Assembly: GCF_016921195.1 (NCBI RefSeq)
Contig: NZ_JAFGYF010000001.1
Span: forward strand, 744,001 to 808,000
Reading direction: 5' to 3'
Length of the DNA: 64,000 nucleotides
Origin: Cellulosimicrobium cellulans
Lineage (GTDB): Bacteria > Actinomycetota > Actinomycetes > Actinomycetales > Cellulomonadaceae
Part shown: one piece after another, positions 54,927-64,000 of the stretch
Position numbering within the stretch: the stretch's first letter is position 1
Layout: each line of letters begins with the position of its first letter
Position numbers and translations under genes: made by a program
Notes under the pieces: generated by a model
What the model was told of the DNA's origin: nothing
Database searches by the model: none
Seen by the model: only the letters and a program-made list of their open reading frames with translations

Positions 54927-57013
54927 CCGGGCGGGAGCGGCGTGCGCAGGCCGCTCGCGCGGTGGACCGGGCTCGTGACCGCCGTGCGGACCGCGTCCTC
55001 GGACCCGACGACGCGTACGAACGTCTGCGCGCGTGTCACCGCCGTGTAGAGCAGCTCGCGCGTGAGCAGCGGCGACGTCGCGGGCGGCAGGACGAGGGTG
55101 ACGCGGTCGAACTGGCTGCCCTGCGCGCGGTGCACCGTCATCGCGTGCACGGTCTCCACGGGCGGGAGCCGGTGGGTGCGGACGCGCTGCGGCGCACGCA
55201 GGTCGCCGAACACGGCGACGACGCCGGCGCCCCCCGGTTCGGCGACGAGCACGCCCGTGTCGCCGTTGTAGAGACCCACCTCGGCGTCGTTCGCCGTGAC
55301 GAGCAGCGGTCGGCCGGCGACCCACGGGGAGTCGGTCGCGTGGTGGCCCGTAGCCTCCTCGACCCATGCCTCGACCTGCGCCGCCCACCGACCCCGACCC
55401 GCGGGGCCGCGCCGGTGCGCGACCATGACGCGGTGCCGGGCGAGCGCGTCCAGGGCCGCGGTGGCGTCGCCCGCGCGGGCCGCCTCGACGAGCGCCGCTC
55501 CCGCCGTGACGGCGTCGGCGCGCACGGCGGCGAGCGCCGCGTCGTCCGGGACGTCGTCGGGCGTCTCGAGGAACTCCACCGAGCCGTGGCCCGCGCGCAG
55601 CAGCGTGAGCGCCGCCTCCGCGTCCCCCGTCCGGATCGCGGACGCGAGAGGCAGAATCTCGGAGTCGCTGTCCTGGCGGTGGACGGTCCGCAGCCGCACG
55701 ACGCCGTTGCCCAGCACCGCACGGTCGTCCACCTCCCCGTGGGCGGGCGGCGGGGAGTCGGCGAGCGCGGTCGCGGCCGTCGCCACCACGGCCGGCGCGG
55801 ACGCGGGCGGCGCGACCGGCTCGCGGTGCACGAGGTCCCCGAGCACCGCGCCGGCCTCGACGGAGGCGAGCTGGTCCGGGTCGCCGACGAGCACGAGCCG
55901 CGCGTCGGGCCGCAGCGCCTCGAGCAGCCGCGCCATGAGAGGCAGCGCCACCATCGACGTCTCGTCCACGACGACGACGTCGTGCGGCAGGTGATGGTGC
56001 GCGTCGTGGCGGAACCGCGTGCTGCTGCCGGGCCGGTACCCGAGCAGGCGGTGCAGCGTCGTCGCGACGGGCGTGCCCACGCGCTCGCGGTCGGCCGGGT
56101 CCGGGAACCCCGCGACCACCTCGCGCACCGCCTCCTGGAGCCGCGCGGCGGCCTTGCCCGTGGGCGCGGCGAGCGCCACCCGCAGCGCCGTGCCGGTGAC
56201 CGGGTCGGGGCCGCCCGCGGGAGCGGCGCCCGGAGCGGGCGGCGTCGCGCCGGTGCCCGGGCGCGCCGGGGAGGACGGGGCGGCGGACGCGGTGACGGCG
56301 GACGACGAGGACGGGAGCGCGGCGTCGTGCAGGACGGCGAGCAGGCGCGCGACCGTCGTCGTCTTGCCCGTGCCGGGACCACCCGTGAGGATCGTGAGCC
56401 GGCGCGTCGCGGCGTGCGCGGCGGCGAGCCGCTGCCGGGTGTCGTCCGCCGCGGGGAACAGGCGCGCGAGGGCCGCCGCGAGCCGGTCCGGGGCCACGGG
56501 CAGGTCCGCCGCCGCGAGCCGCCCGTCGACGTCGTGCCGCACCGCGAGCTCGTCGCGCCAGTAGCGGTCGAGGTACAGCGCGCCGCCGACCCAGCGTGCG
56601 GGCAGGTCCACGGGGCCGTCGACCCCGACGGCGACGAGCGGGCTGCGCGCGACCGCGTCCGCCCACGCGGCGCGGTCGGGCCAGGGCAGGTCGGCGGCGT
56701 CCGCGCGCGCAGCCTCCTCGTCCTCGGGCAGCTCGAGCGACCCGAGGTCGTCGAGGCGCACGCACACCGACCCGCTGCGGACCGCGCGCACGGCGAGCGC
56801 GACGGCGAGCATCACGCTGTCGTCGTGCTCTCCGGTGAGCCGGCCCAGGCGCAGGGCGACGCGCAGGTCGGCCGCCGAGACGACGCGCGCGGCGTTGAAG
56901 GCGGCGAGCCACGGGCGCACGCCGACGGCCAGGCGCGGGTCGCCCTCGTCCACCGGGACCGGCGTGGAGGCGGGAGGAAGGGCCGCGGACGGCCCGGGGA
57001 GCGTCGTGGTCAT
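54902..57013 (-). CDS. recD: Exodeoxyribonuclease V subunit alpha (RecD helicase)
   Basis: 703-residue SF1B helicase subunit of RecBCD. An N-terminal helical domain (to about 190) is followed by Walker A TGGPGTGKTTT, VALAAPTGKAAARL, Walker B VVVDETSM, VGDPDQL, and the late motifs VHAMTVHRAQGSQFD and YTAVTRAQ. A Ser/Ala/Pro/Gly-rich insert of about 40 residues separates motifs I and Ia. Its ATG overlaps the recB stop by four bases (ATGA). Last gene of the operon; the 3' end overlaps a small convergent frame. Confidence 0.95.
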   Translation of the reverse strand: MTTTLPGPSAALPPASTPVPVDEGDPRLAVGVRPWLAAFNAARVVSAADLRVALRLGRLTGEHDDSVMLAVALAVRAVRSGSVCVRLDDLGSLELPEDEEAARADAADLPWPDRAAWADAVARSPLVAVGVDGPVDLPARWVGGALYLDRYWRDELAVRHDVDGRLAAADLPVAPDRLAAALARLFPAADDTRQRLAAAHAATRRLTILTGGPGTGKTTTVARLLAVLHDAALPSSSSAVTASAAPSSPARPGTGATPPAPGAAPAGGPDPVTGTALRVALAAPTGKAAARLQEAVREVVAGFPDPADRERVGTPVATTLHRLLGYRPGSSTRFRHDAHHHLPHDVVVVDETSMVALPLMARLLEALRPDARLVLVGDPDQLASVEAGAVLGDLVHREPVAPPASAPAVVATAATALADSPPPAHGEVDDRAVLGNGVVRLRTVHRQDSDSEILPLASAIRTGDAEAALTLLRAGHGSVEFLETPDDVPDDAALAAVRADAVTAGAALVEAARAGDATAALDALARHRVMVAHRRGPAGRGRWAAQVEAWVEEATGHHATDSPWVAGRPLLVTANDAEVGLYNGDTGVLVAEPGGAGVVAVFGDLRAPQRVRTHRLPPVETVHAMTVHRAQGSQFDRVTLVLPPATSPLLTRELLYTAVTRAQTFVRVVGSEDAVRTAVTSPVHRASGLRTPLPPGQSSARSA

Positions 57014-60000
57014 GCGCGACCTCCGTCGAGCAGGGCGGACAGGGCGACGACCAGCCCCGGCGGGGGCGTCCAGGCCACGACGCCGTACGGCGCGCCGTCG
57101 GGGCCGGTCGGGGTGTCCGGTCCGGCCATGCCGCGCACGAACAGGTAGGCACCGCCGGCGAGGTCGCGGTCCGGGTCGTAGTCGCGCACGCGCCAGCGCA
57201 GGTAGCGGTGGAGCGCGACGAGGTACAGCACGAGCTGGAGGGGGTAGTGCGAGGCGAGCATCGCGTCGCGCGTCGCGTCCGGGTGGTAGTCCCCGACGGC
57301 GAGCGGCACGCCGGGCGGGCCGACGCGGTTGGTCTTGTAGTCGACGACGAGGTACCGGCGACGGCCCGCGGGGTCGGGGCGACCGTCCGGGCCCGCGGCG
57401 GGCACGCGCAGCACCGCGTCGATCGAGCCCGTGAGGTAGCCGCGCAGGGGCACGCCGCCCGAGCCTGACCCACCGCCCTCGGCCTCGTCGGCGAACGCCG
57501 CGAGCAGGTCGGGGTAGCGGGCGAACGCGTCGTCGGGGGGGAGGTGGGCACGCAGCGTGTCGGCGAGGTCGCGCAGCGTCGAGGGCCGGACGCCCTCGGT
57601 CTCGTCGCCGCCCGCGAGCGGGAGCTCGAACTCGAGCTCGGGCAGCCGGTCGCGCGGGTCGACGTCGGCGAGCGTGAGCCCGCCCGCGATCGGCCCGAGC
57701 GGGGTGCGCAGCGACAGACCGAGCGCCGCGGCGAGCGACGCGGGCTCCACCCCGGGCACGCGGACCGTCGCCGCCTGGGCACAGCGTGCGCGCAGCTCGG
57801 CGTCGAGGTCCTCCGCGGCCGTGTCGACGTACTCGAGGATCTCGTGCACGAGGGTGCCGAACGCGGTGCCGCCAGGCTGCCCCTCGTAGGGCGAGGGTAC
57901 GTCGGCCCCGGGCCGTGCGGCCGGGCTCGGGGTCCCGGCGGCGGGACCCTCGTCCGTCGTCTCCTCCGGCTCGTCCTGGACGCCGGGGTCCTCGGGCTCG
58001 CTCTCGATCCCGCCCACGGGGCCGTGGTGCGCCGCCGCCGTGAGGGCCGAGTACGACGCGCGCCGCCACTCGCGGTCGGGCAGGTGCGTCGCGGCCGCGA
58101 GCGCGAGGCCCGACCTCGCACGCCCGCCGGGCGACCAGCGCTCGCCCTTCGGGCGCGCGTCCACCTGCTCGACGACGACGGTCCCGCCCGAGCGTGCGGC
58201 GACCGCCTCGAACGCGGACCGGGCCGCGTCGTCGCGCATCGCGTCGGGCCGGGCGTGACGACCGGGCTCGCCGCCGAGCATCCGGTCCGCGAGGAGCAGC
58301 CGCGTGAGCGGGCCGGACCCGGTGCTGCGCTTGGTGGGGGTCCAGTGCACGACCACCTGGTGCCGCGCGCGCGTGAGCGCGACGTACAGGAGGCGCAGGT
58401 CCTCGCCCAGCTCCTCGTCGCGCGAGCGCGCCCTGGCGTCCACGAACCCGGGGGAGCCGACCCCGCCCAGGTGCAGGACCCGCTGGCCGTGGTCGTCGTG
58501 GAACGCGAACAGCTCCTGGTCGTCCGGCTCGAAGCGCTCCCAGCCGAACGGGACGTACACGACGCCGAACTCGAGGCCCTTCGCCGCGTGCACCGTGACG
58601 ACCTGCACGGCCGCCGCGTCCGTCTCGAGGCGGCGGGTGCGCTCGTCGGTGAACACGCTGCCGACCTCGGCGATCCGGGCGCGCAGCCACGCCGTGAGCG
58701 CGGCCGTGCCGAGCCCCTCGGTCACCGCGGCCTCGTGCAGGGCCTGGGTGACGTGGCGCAGGTCGGTGAGGTAGCGCTCGCCGTCCGCCCGGGCCATCAC
58801 CCGTTCCGTGGCGCCCCGCCGGGCCGCGACCTCCGCGACGGCGGCGACGCCGCGGTCCGCGAGCAGGCGCGCCCAGGCCCGGACGGTGTCGCCCAGCTCG
58901 TCGTGGTCCGCGTCCCCGGCCGTCGCGAGCCGCTGGGCGTCCCAGCCCACGAACGGCGTGAGGGCGAGCGCCGTCGCGCGGCGGTGCAGGCCCGGCTGCT
59001 CGAGCGCGGCGAGCAGGGTGAGCCAGTCCTGGGCCGCCGCCGAGCCGAACACGCTCGACGGACCCGACACGACCGCCGGGACCCCCAGCGCGACGAGCGC
59101 CGAGCGCACCGCCTCCGCCTGGGCGTTCGTGCGCGTCAGCACCGCGACGTCCCGCGGCTCGAGCGCTCGCCAACGTTCCGCGCCGTCCGGGCCGCCGGCC
59201 GCGTCGTCACGTACGCGGTCGCCGCTGCCGTCGGCGGTCCCGAGCCGGCCGGCGACGTCGGCCGCGACGTCCCTCGCGAGCAGGCTGCGCGCGTCCGGTG
59301 CCGACGGTGCCGACGACCCTCCGAGCCGGTAGGCACGCCGCGTGACCTGCCGCAGCCGTACCGGCGGCCCGCCGGAGAACCGCGCTTCGGGGTGGGCGGC
59401 GTCGACGGGACGCACGACGATCCGCGGGTCGCCGAGCGCCGTCTCGCCGAGCAGCGCGTGCAGGCCCTGGAGGAGCGGGCCGTCGCTGCGCCAGCTCGTG
59501 CTGAGCGTCGCGGTGTCCGCGGCGTCCTCGACCGCTCGCAGGTACGTCACGACGTCCGCGCCGCGGAACGCGTAGATCGCCTGCTTGGGGTCTCCGATGA
59601 GCACGAGCGTGCGGTGACCGTGGAACGCCGTGCGCAGGATCTCCCACTGCTCGGGGTCCGTGTCCTGGAACTCGTCCACCATGACGACGCGGAACCGCGA
59701 CCGGACCCGCTGGGCCGCCGTCGCGCCGTGCTCCGGGTCCGTCAGGGCGCGCCGCAGGAGGACGAGGAGGTCGTCGTAGTCGAGCAGGTGCATCGCGCGC
59801 TTGCGCGCCTCGACCTCGCGGCGGGCCGCGACCGCGACCTCGTACCGTGCCGCGCCCACCGAGCCCTCGGGAGCGTCCGACGGCGCGATGACGGCCCCGT
59901 GGTCGCTCACCGCCGCGCGCGCGACGTCGCGCACGTCGCGCGGCGAGAGGATCGGCTCCGGCTCGTCGGCGAACCTCCGCACGTACAGGTCGTCCGTGAC

Positions 60001-60555
60001 CTCCTCGACGAGGTCGGCGACGTCGGGCAGGAAGGTCGTCGCGAGGTCGACGTCGGCCGCGGTCCCGAGCGCGGTGAGCATCTGCTGGCAGAAGCCGTGC
60101 GTCGTCGTGATGGTCGCGGCGTCGAGCTGGGACAGCGCGACGCGCAGGCGCTCGCGGCGGCGGGCGAGCTCGTCGTCGTCGACGGCGCCGAGGAACGCCA
60201 CGAGCGCGTCCGGGTCGGACGCCGGCTCGGGGCCGCGCAGCGCACGCTCGGTCGCGACGAGGCGCTCGCGCACGCGGTCGCGCAGCTCCGACGTCGCGGC
60301 GCGGCCGAAGGTCACGAGCATGATCTCCGGCAGGACCGCCACGCCCTCGGCGACGTACCGCGTCGTGAGGGTCGCGATGGTGTGGGTCTTGCCCGTGCCG
60401 GCGCTCGCCTCGAGCACGACCGTCCCGCGCGGCAGGCCGCCGAACGGATCGAAGCGCCGCGGGCTCCCCGCGGCGGTTCCGGGCACGGCGGTTCCGGGCG
60501 CGGCGGGTCCGGAGGCTGCGGCAGCCGTGGCGGGTGCGGACGTGGGGCCGTTCAC
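57010..60555 (-). CDS. recB: Exodeoxyribonuclease V subunit beta (RecB helicase-nuclease)
   Basis: 1181-residue SF1A helicase and nuclease. Walker A is in VLEASAGTGKTHTIATL, Walker B is in MVDEFQDTDPEQW, then LIGDPKQAIYAFRGAD, VVTVHAAKGLEFGVVYVP (read in parts) and YVALTRARHQ. The C-terminal nuclease domain (about 960-1181) has GTLVHEILE and the catalytic VVDYKTNR. It degrades and unwinds duplex ends and, in E. coli, loads RecA at Chi; mycobacterial RecBCD acts mainly in single-strand annealing. GTG at 60555 overlaps the recC stop (GTGA). Confidence 0.95.
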   Translation of the reverse strand: MNGPTSAPATAAAASGPAAPGTAVPGTAAGSPRRFDPFGGLPRGTVVLEASAGTGKTHTIATLTTRYVAEGVAVLPEIMLVTFGRAATSELRDRVRERLVATERALRGPEPASDPDALVAFLGAVDDDELARRRERLRVALSQLDAATITTTHGFCQQMLTALGTAADVDLATTFLPDVADLVEEVTDDLYVRRFADEPEPILSPRDVRDVARAAVSDHGAVIAPSDAPEGSVGAARYEVAVAARREVEARKRAMHLLDYDDLLVLLRRALTDPEHGATAAQRVRSRFRVVMVDEFQDTDPEQWEILRTAFHGHRTLVLIGDPKQAIYAFRGADVVTYLRAVEDAADTATLSTSWRSDGPLLQGLHALLGETALGDPRIVVRPVDAAHPEARFSGGPPVRLRQVTRRAYRLGGSSAPSAPDARSLLARDVAADVAGRLGTADGSGDRVRDDAAGGPDGAERWRALEPRDVAVLTRTNAQAEAVRSALVALGVPAVVSGPSSVFGSAAAQDWLTLLAALEQPGLHRRATALALTPFVGWDAQRLATAGDADHDELGDTVRAWARLLADRGVAAVAEVAARRGATERVMARADGERYLTDLRHVTQALHEAAVTEGLGTAALTAWLRARIAEVGSVFTDERTRRLETDAAAVQVVTVHAAKGLEFGVVYVPFGWERFEPDDQELFAFHDDHGQRVLHLGGVGSPGFVDARARSRDEELGEDLRLLYVALTRARHQVVVHWTPTKRSTGSGPLTRLLLADRMLGGEPGRHARPDAMRDDAARSAFEAVAARSGGTVVVEQVDARPKGERWSPGGRARSGLALAAATHLPDREWRRASYSALTAAAHHGPVGGIESEPEDPGVQDEPEETTDEGPAAGTPSPAARPGADVPSPYEGQPGGTAFGTLVHEILEYVDTAAEDLDAELRARCAQAATVRVPGVEPASLAAALGLSLRTPLGPIAGGLTLADVDPRDRLPELEFELPLAGGDETEGVRPSTLRDLADTLRAHLPPDDAFARYPDLLAAFADEAEGGGSGSGGVPLRGYLTGSIDAVLRVPAAGPDGRPDPAGRRRYLVVDYKTNRVGPPGVPLAVGDYHPDATRDAMLASHYPLQLVLYLVALHRYLRWRVRDYDPDRDLAGGAYLFVRGMAGPDTPTGPDGAPYGVVAWTPPPGLVVALSALLDGGRA

Positions 60556-63500
60556 CGGGCACCTCGCAGCTCGTTCTCCAGCAGGGGCTCCCAGACGCGG
60601 CGCGCGAGCGCACCGAGACGGGTCGGGTCGTCGGGGAAGCGGCCCAGGTCGGCCGTGGTGGCGAGGCCCGCGAGGTCCGTCAGGGCCGGGTCCTGGCCCC
60701 ACGCGAGGACGACGTACGGGTCCTTGCGCTCGAAGCCCTTGTTCCACGCCCAGCCTGCGCGCATCAGGGCGTCGCGCGCGTCGCTCGCGCGCCGCTCCTC
60801 GGTGTAGCGCAGCGACACCTCGGGGAGCAGGGGCAGCGGCTCGCGCGACGCCTCGTCGCGCAGCGCCACGAGGTCGGCGAGGAGCGCGGCCGCCGTGTCG
60901 CGGTCCGGCGGGGTCAGGGTGGACCACGCCACCCCGGGGCCTCGGGGCGAACGCCCGATGGCGACGGCGTCCCACGGGTGCGCGGGGTCGCTCGCCGTGA
61001 GCGCGAGCGCCTGGACCCAGGCGCGCAGGCGGTGCTTGGGCCCGAGGCGGGAGTACTCCGTGCGCACGACCCGCGCGCCGTGCACGCCCGGCACGCTCCC
61101 GACGACCGTGCGACCGTCCGGGAGCACGGCACGGACGTCGACCGTCTCGGCGGAGCTCAGCACGTCCTGGCTCACCGGGCGGCCCGCGGCGAGGTCGGCC
61201 TCGCGCGCGGCCTCCACCGCCGCGACGCGCAGCGGCCCGACGCAGCGGACGACCTCCTGCAGCGCCGAGCGACCGAGCTCGCGCGGGGGTACCTGGCCCC
61301 GGCGCCACTCGGCCTGCATCGCCCGGTTCGGGTCGACGCCCGCGAGCGCGGCCCGCAGCACGCGGTCGCCCACGCCCCACCCGGACAGCCCCGTGAGCGC
61401 GAGCGGGAGGCGGTCCTCGACGTCGTCCTCCTCCAGCACCAGCCCCACGTCGAGCGTGTGCTGGGCGAACCAGCGCGGCGCGTTCTCCAGCAGCCGGACG
61501 AGGTCGTCGAGCTCGACGTCGGCGTCGGTCCCTGGCGCCGCGGCCGTCACCTCTCCCTGCACCGGGCCGCTCGCTGCGCCGACAGGCAGCGAGAGCGGCG
61601 CGCCGACGAGCGCCCCGACCGGCTCGCGCCTCTCGCGTGCTCGCCGGGCTCCGGCGAACGCGGCGTCGTCGTGGCTGAAGGGGCCGGGCACGCCCAGCGC
61701 GCCCGGGGTGAAGTTGCGGTCGTCCACGGTCTGGAGCGGGTGCTGCACGACGACGTGCTCGCGCGCCGGGCGACCGTCGGGGGTGGTCGCGACGCGGTCC
61801 AGCGCGTCCAGCAGCTCCGCGACGGGGACCGCGGGCGGGCGGGGAGCGCCCGTGCGCTCGTCGGCGCCCGTGTGCACGACGACGAGGTGGTCGCCCGCCG
61901 CGGCGACGGCGTCGAGGAAGATCTGCCGGTCCTCGCTGCGCGCGTCACGCTCGCCGATCTCCGGGTGCCGCGCGAGCAGGTCGTCGCCAGCCGGCGCGGC
62001 GGTACGGGGGAACACGCCGTCGTCGAGGCCCAGGAGGCACACCACCCGGTGCGGCACCGAGCGCATCGGTTCGAGCGAGCACACGGTGAGCGCACCCGTC
62101 CGGAAGCCCGCGCGCGTCGGGCGACCCGCGAGGCGGTCGTCGAGCAGCGCGCGCACGTCCGCGAGCCGCAGCGCGACCCCGCCGTGCGAGGCGCCCGCCG
62201 CGCGCACGTCGCCCAGCACGCGGCGTGCGGAGCCGATCTGCCACGCCTCCGTCGGAGGCGCCTCGGCGAGCAGCGTGAGCGCGCGGTCGAGCGCGTCGAG
62301 CCAGTGCGCGAGCGGGTGCACCCCGTCGAGCGCGCGCAGCGTCTCCGTGAGCCGCGCGACGAGCTCCGCGAGGCGGCCCGCGAGGTCCACGTCCGTCGAG
62401 CCGACGTCGTCGAGCGGCAGCGCCGGCCCGACGAACCGTGCGTCCTCGTCGGCCATCGCCGCACCGAGCAGGAGGCGGTCGAGCGCCGCGTCCCACGTGC
62501 CCTGGCGCACGTGCCCGTCGATCCCGAACCGGGTGCGGCGCTCGCCGTCCTCGCCCCAGTGCACCCCCGCCTCGACGGCCCACTGCCGCAGGCGGTCCAC
62601 GTCGTCGTCCGAGAACCGGAACCGGCGACGGACCGGGGCGCTCGCCGCGAGGTCGAGCACCTCCGACGCCGTGACGCGACCGTCCGCGAGGCGCAGCAGC
62701 GTGGCGACCAGCGCGAGCACGGGGTTGGTCGTCCCGGCGCCGCGGTCGGCGAGGCTGACCCGCAGCCGCTGGCCCGGGTGGGCCTCGTCCCCGAGCTCCG
62801 GGACCGCGCCGAAGGTCGCGGTGACGAGGGGCGCGAACGTCTCGACGTCCGGGCACAGCACGATGACGTCGCGCGCCTGGAGCGTCGGGTCGGCGGAGAA
62901 CAGCCCGACGAGCGTCTCCCGCAGGACCTCGACCTGGCGGGCTCGGCCGTGGCAGGAGAGCACCTGGACGGACCGGTCCGCCGGGTCCAGCACGTGCGCG
63001 CCGTCGGGGTCGTCGGCCCACAGCGCGGACTGGAGCGCGCCGAGCAGCGTCGACGGGGTCGGTGCGGCCGCGTGGTGGGCCTCGTGGACGTCGCCGCGCC
63101 CGGCCAGGCGCAGCTGCAGCTCGACCGCGTCGCGACCGGTGGAGGCGAGGAACGGGTGGCGGGCGAGCGTCGGCAGGTCCGCGCGTCGCCGGGCGACGTC
63201 GCCGCCCGCGGCCGGGCCGCCGTCGTACGCCGCGACCTTCTCCCAGAGCGCGGGAGACGGGTGCACGAGCCACAGGTGGACGTCGCGGTGCTCGGCGAGC
63301 GCTCGCAGGACCCGCAGCTCGTCCTCCGGCAGCCGCGTCGGGCCGAAGACGGACAGCCGCGGCGGGAGGCCGACGCCGGCCGGGTCGGCGCGCAGCGCGG
63401 CGACCGCCTCCTCGACGCGGCGTGCCGGGTCCGTGGCCGGGACGCGGTCGACGAGGCGGCGCCAGAGCTCGGGCTGCCAGCCGAGGTCGTCCGGGGTGTC

Positions 63501-63995
63501 ACCGGTCTCCGGCGACGTGGCCGACCACGCGAGCACGACCTCGGGCCGCTGTCGCGCGTAGTCGACGAGCAGGTCCGCGAGCCGGCGCGCGAGCGTGAGG
63601 CGCCGGCCCCGGCGCACCTCGTCGCCCGGGTCGCCGACGTACCGCGCGAGCGGCGCCGCCCACGGCTCGGCGAGGTGCGCGTCGAGCACCTCGAGCACGG
63701 ACCAGGCGAGGCGCTCGGGCCGCCAGGGGTCGTCGTCGGGATCGAGGTCGGTGAGGTCCGCGACGACCTGCTCCACGAGCCGGCGCGGCCCGCGGAAGTC
63801 CACGTTCGCGCAGACGCCCGACGTCTCGCCCGCGCCCAGGTGGTGCGAGAGCCGCTGCGCGAGCCACCGCTCCACCCCGCGCGTCGGGACGGCCACGACG
63901 TCCGGCGTGAACGGGTCCTCCGGGACCTCCGCGAGCACGGCGGCGAGCGGCGCCACGAGCGCCTCGGCACGCTCGGAGCGGTGCACGTGCAGCAA
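60552..63995 (-). CDS. recC: Exodeoxyribonuclease V subunit gamma (RecC)
   Basis: About 1147 residues, close to full length for RecC (about 1120). The N-terminus LLHVHRSERAEALVAPLA, PTRGVERWLAQRLS, GVCANVDFRGPRRLV and VLSCHGRARQVEVLRE are typical; helicase motifs are degenerate as expected, and the C-terminal part carries the inactive nuclease-like fold. RecC recognises Chi and holds the complex together. The first possible start is a TTG at 63995, five bases from the window edge, so the true start may lie just outside. First gene of recC-recB-recD. Confidence 0.9.
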   Translation of the reverse strand: MLHVHRSERAEALVAPLAAVLAEVPEDPFTPDVVAVPTRGVERWLAQRLSHHLGAGETSGVCANVDFRGPRRLVEQVVADLTDLDPDDDPWRPERLAWSVLEVLDAHLAEPWAAPLARYVGDPGDEVRRGRRLTLARRLADLLVDYARQRPEVVLAWSATSPETGDTPDDLGWQPELWRRLVDRVPATDPARRVEEAVAALRADPAGVGLPPRLSVFGPTRLPEDELRVLRALAEHRDVHLWLVHPSPALWEKVAAYDGGPAAGGDVARRRADLPTLARHPFLASTGRDAVELQLRLAGRGDVHEAHHAAAPTPSTLLGALQSALWADDPDGAHVLDPADRSVQVLSCHGRARQVEVLRETLVGLFSADPTLQARDVIVLCPDVETFAPLVTATFGAVPELGDEAHPGQRLRVSLADRGAGTTNPVLALVATLLRLADGRVTASEVLDLAASAPVRRRFRFSDDDVDRLRQWAVEAGVHWGEDGERRTRFGIDGHVRQGTWDAALDRLLLGAAMADEDARFVGPALPLDDVGSTDVDLAGRLAELVARLTETLRALDGVHPLAHWLDALDRALTLLAEAPPTEAWQIGSARRVLGDVRAAGASHGGVALRLADVRALLDDRLAGRPTRAGFRTGALTVCSLEPMRSVPHRVVCLLGLDDGVFPRTAAPAGDDLLARHPEIGERDARSEDRQIFLDAVAAAGDHLVVVHTGADERTGAPRPPAVPVAELLDALDRVATTPDGRPAREHVVVQHPLQTVDDRNFTPGALGVPGPFSHDDAAFAGARRARERREPVGALVGAPLSLPVGAASGPVQGEVTAAAPGTDADVELDDLVRLLENAPRWFAQHTLDVGLVLEEDDVEDRLPLALTGLSGWGVGDRVLRAALAGVDPNRAMQAEWRRGQVPPRELGRSALQEVVRCVGPLRVAAVEAAREADLAAGRPVSQDVLSSAETVDVRAVLPDGRTVVGSVPGVHGARVVRTEYSRLGPKHRLRAWVQALALTASDPAHPWDAVAIGRSPRGPGVAWSTLTPPDRDTAAALLADLVALRDEASREPLPLLPEVSLRYTEERRASDARDALMRAGWAWNKGFERKDPYVVLAWGQDPALTDLAGLATTADLGRFPDDPTRLGALARRVWEPLLENELRGAR

Positions 63996-64000
63996 GGGGA

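Noticed and set aside
57544-60807. Very long open frame on the plus strand opposite recB
   Set aside because: It is fully antisense to a gene with intact helicase and nuclease motifs; its translation is Arg/Gly/Ala-rich with no domain. Long antisense frames are expected at this GC content.

Overview
The window is a stretch of chromosome from a very GC-rich Gram-positive actinobacterium. Codon third positions are almost all G or C, GTG starts are common, and the gene set is actinobacterial: HspR-type control of clpB, a mycobacterial/corynebacterial-type SOS box, DtxR-like iron boxes, DUF3151 beside purA, LppM-like and DUF4190-type proteins, and a PadR gene paired with a membrane protein. A secreted alpha-lytic-type protease with a ricin-B lectin tail behind a CebR-like operator suggests a polymer-degrading member of the Micrococcales (Cellulosimicrobium/Cellulomonas/Promicromonospora-like). 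That genus-level guess is inference. I found no rRNA, tRNA, CRISPR array, insertion sequence or phage module, so this looks like core chromosome with scattered accessory genes.

Layout, left to right. 1-2 kb: 3' part of an Mrp Na+/H+ antiporter operon (mnhD-E-F-G). 2-6.5 kb: CDF metal transporter, then an alkylation-repair pair (Ada/AlkA fusion plus Ogt) and an alpha/beta hydrolase. 6.6-13.6 kb: CoA-thioester hydrolase, secreted ThuA-domain protein, LppM-like lipoprotein, clpB with a HAIR operator. 13.7-25.5 kb: diacylglycerol-kinase-like lipid kinase, UdgX-type uracil-DNA glycosylase with a DUF2071 partner, a NarL-type two-component system, a two-gene ABC exporter, a peptidoglycan-binding-domain protein, TetR, two proline-rich membrane proteins, exonuclease III, an SDR. 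25.5-32.6 kb: a second SDR divergent from a TetR gene, pyrE, then a 1574-residue wall-anchored HtaA-domain protein behind two tandem DtxR-like boxes. 32.7-37.1 kb: HAD phosphatase, DedA protein, NAD(P)-binding protein, SpoU methyltransferase, class II aldolase. 37.3-40.4 kb: a stress-type partner-switching set (STAS, PAS-GAF-SpoIIE-HATPase, STAS). 40.5-49.7 kb: DUF3151, purA, purD, the lectin-protease, purC, a truncated SOS-linked HNH gene, a PadR pair, purS, purQ. 49.7-54.9 kb: two GNAT acetyltransferases, small membrane proteins, two luciferase-like oxidoreductases, a metallo-beta-lactamase-fold hydrolase. 54.9-64 kb: recC-recB-recD on the minus strand, with overlapping start and stop codons.

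Regulation is unusually readable. About twenty genes carry a TANNNT-like -10 hexamer only 6-8 bases before the start codon, which suggests leaderless mRNAs, while operon-internal and secreted-protein genes use clear purine-rich ribosome binding sites. Specific operators can be assigned for heat shock (HAIR before clpB), iron (two DtxR-like boxes before the HtaA gene), DNA damage (a perfect 16-bp SOS box containing the HNH start codon), carbohydrate (a CebR-like box before the lectin-protease) and local TetR/PadR repressors. Two families of intergenic palindromic repeats, each at two loci, are not explained by the gene annotation.

No complete new defence or mobile system is visible. The strongest candidates for something under-described are the CebR-box lectin-protease, the DUF222-less HNH gene that starts inside its own SOS box, the single-protein three-HtaA-domain architecture with no transporter genes beside it, and the two repeat families.
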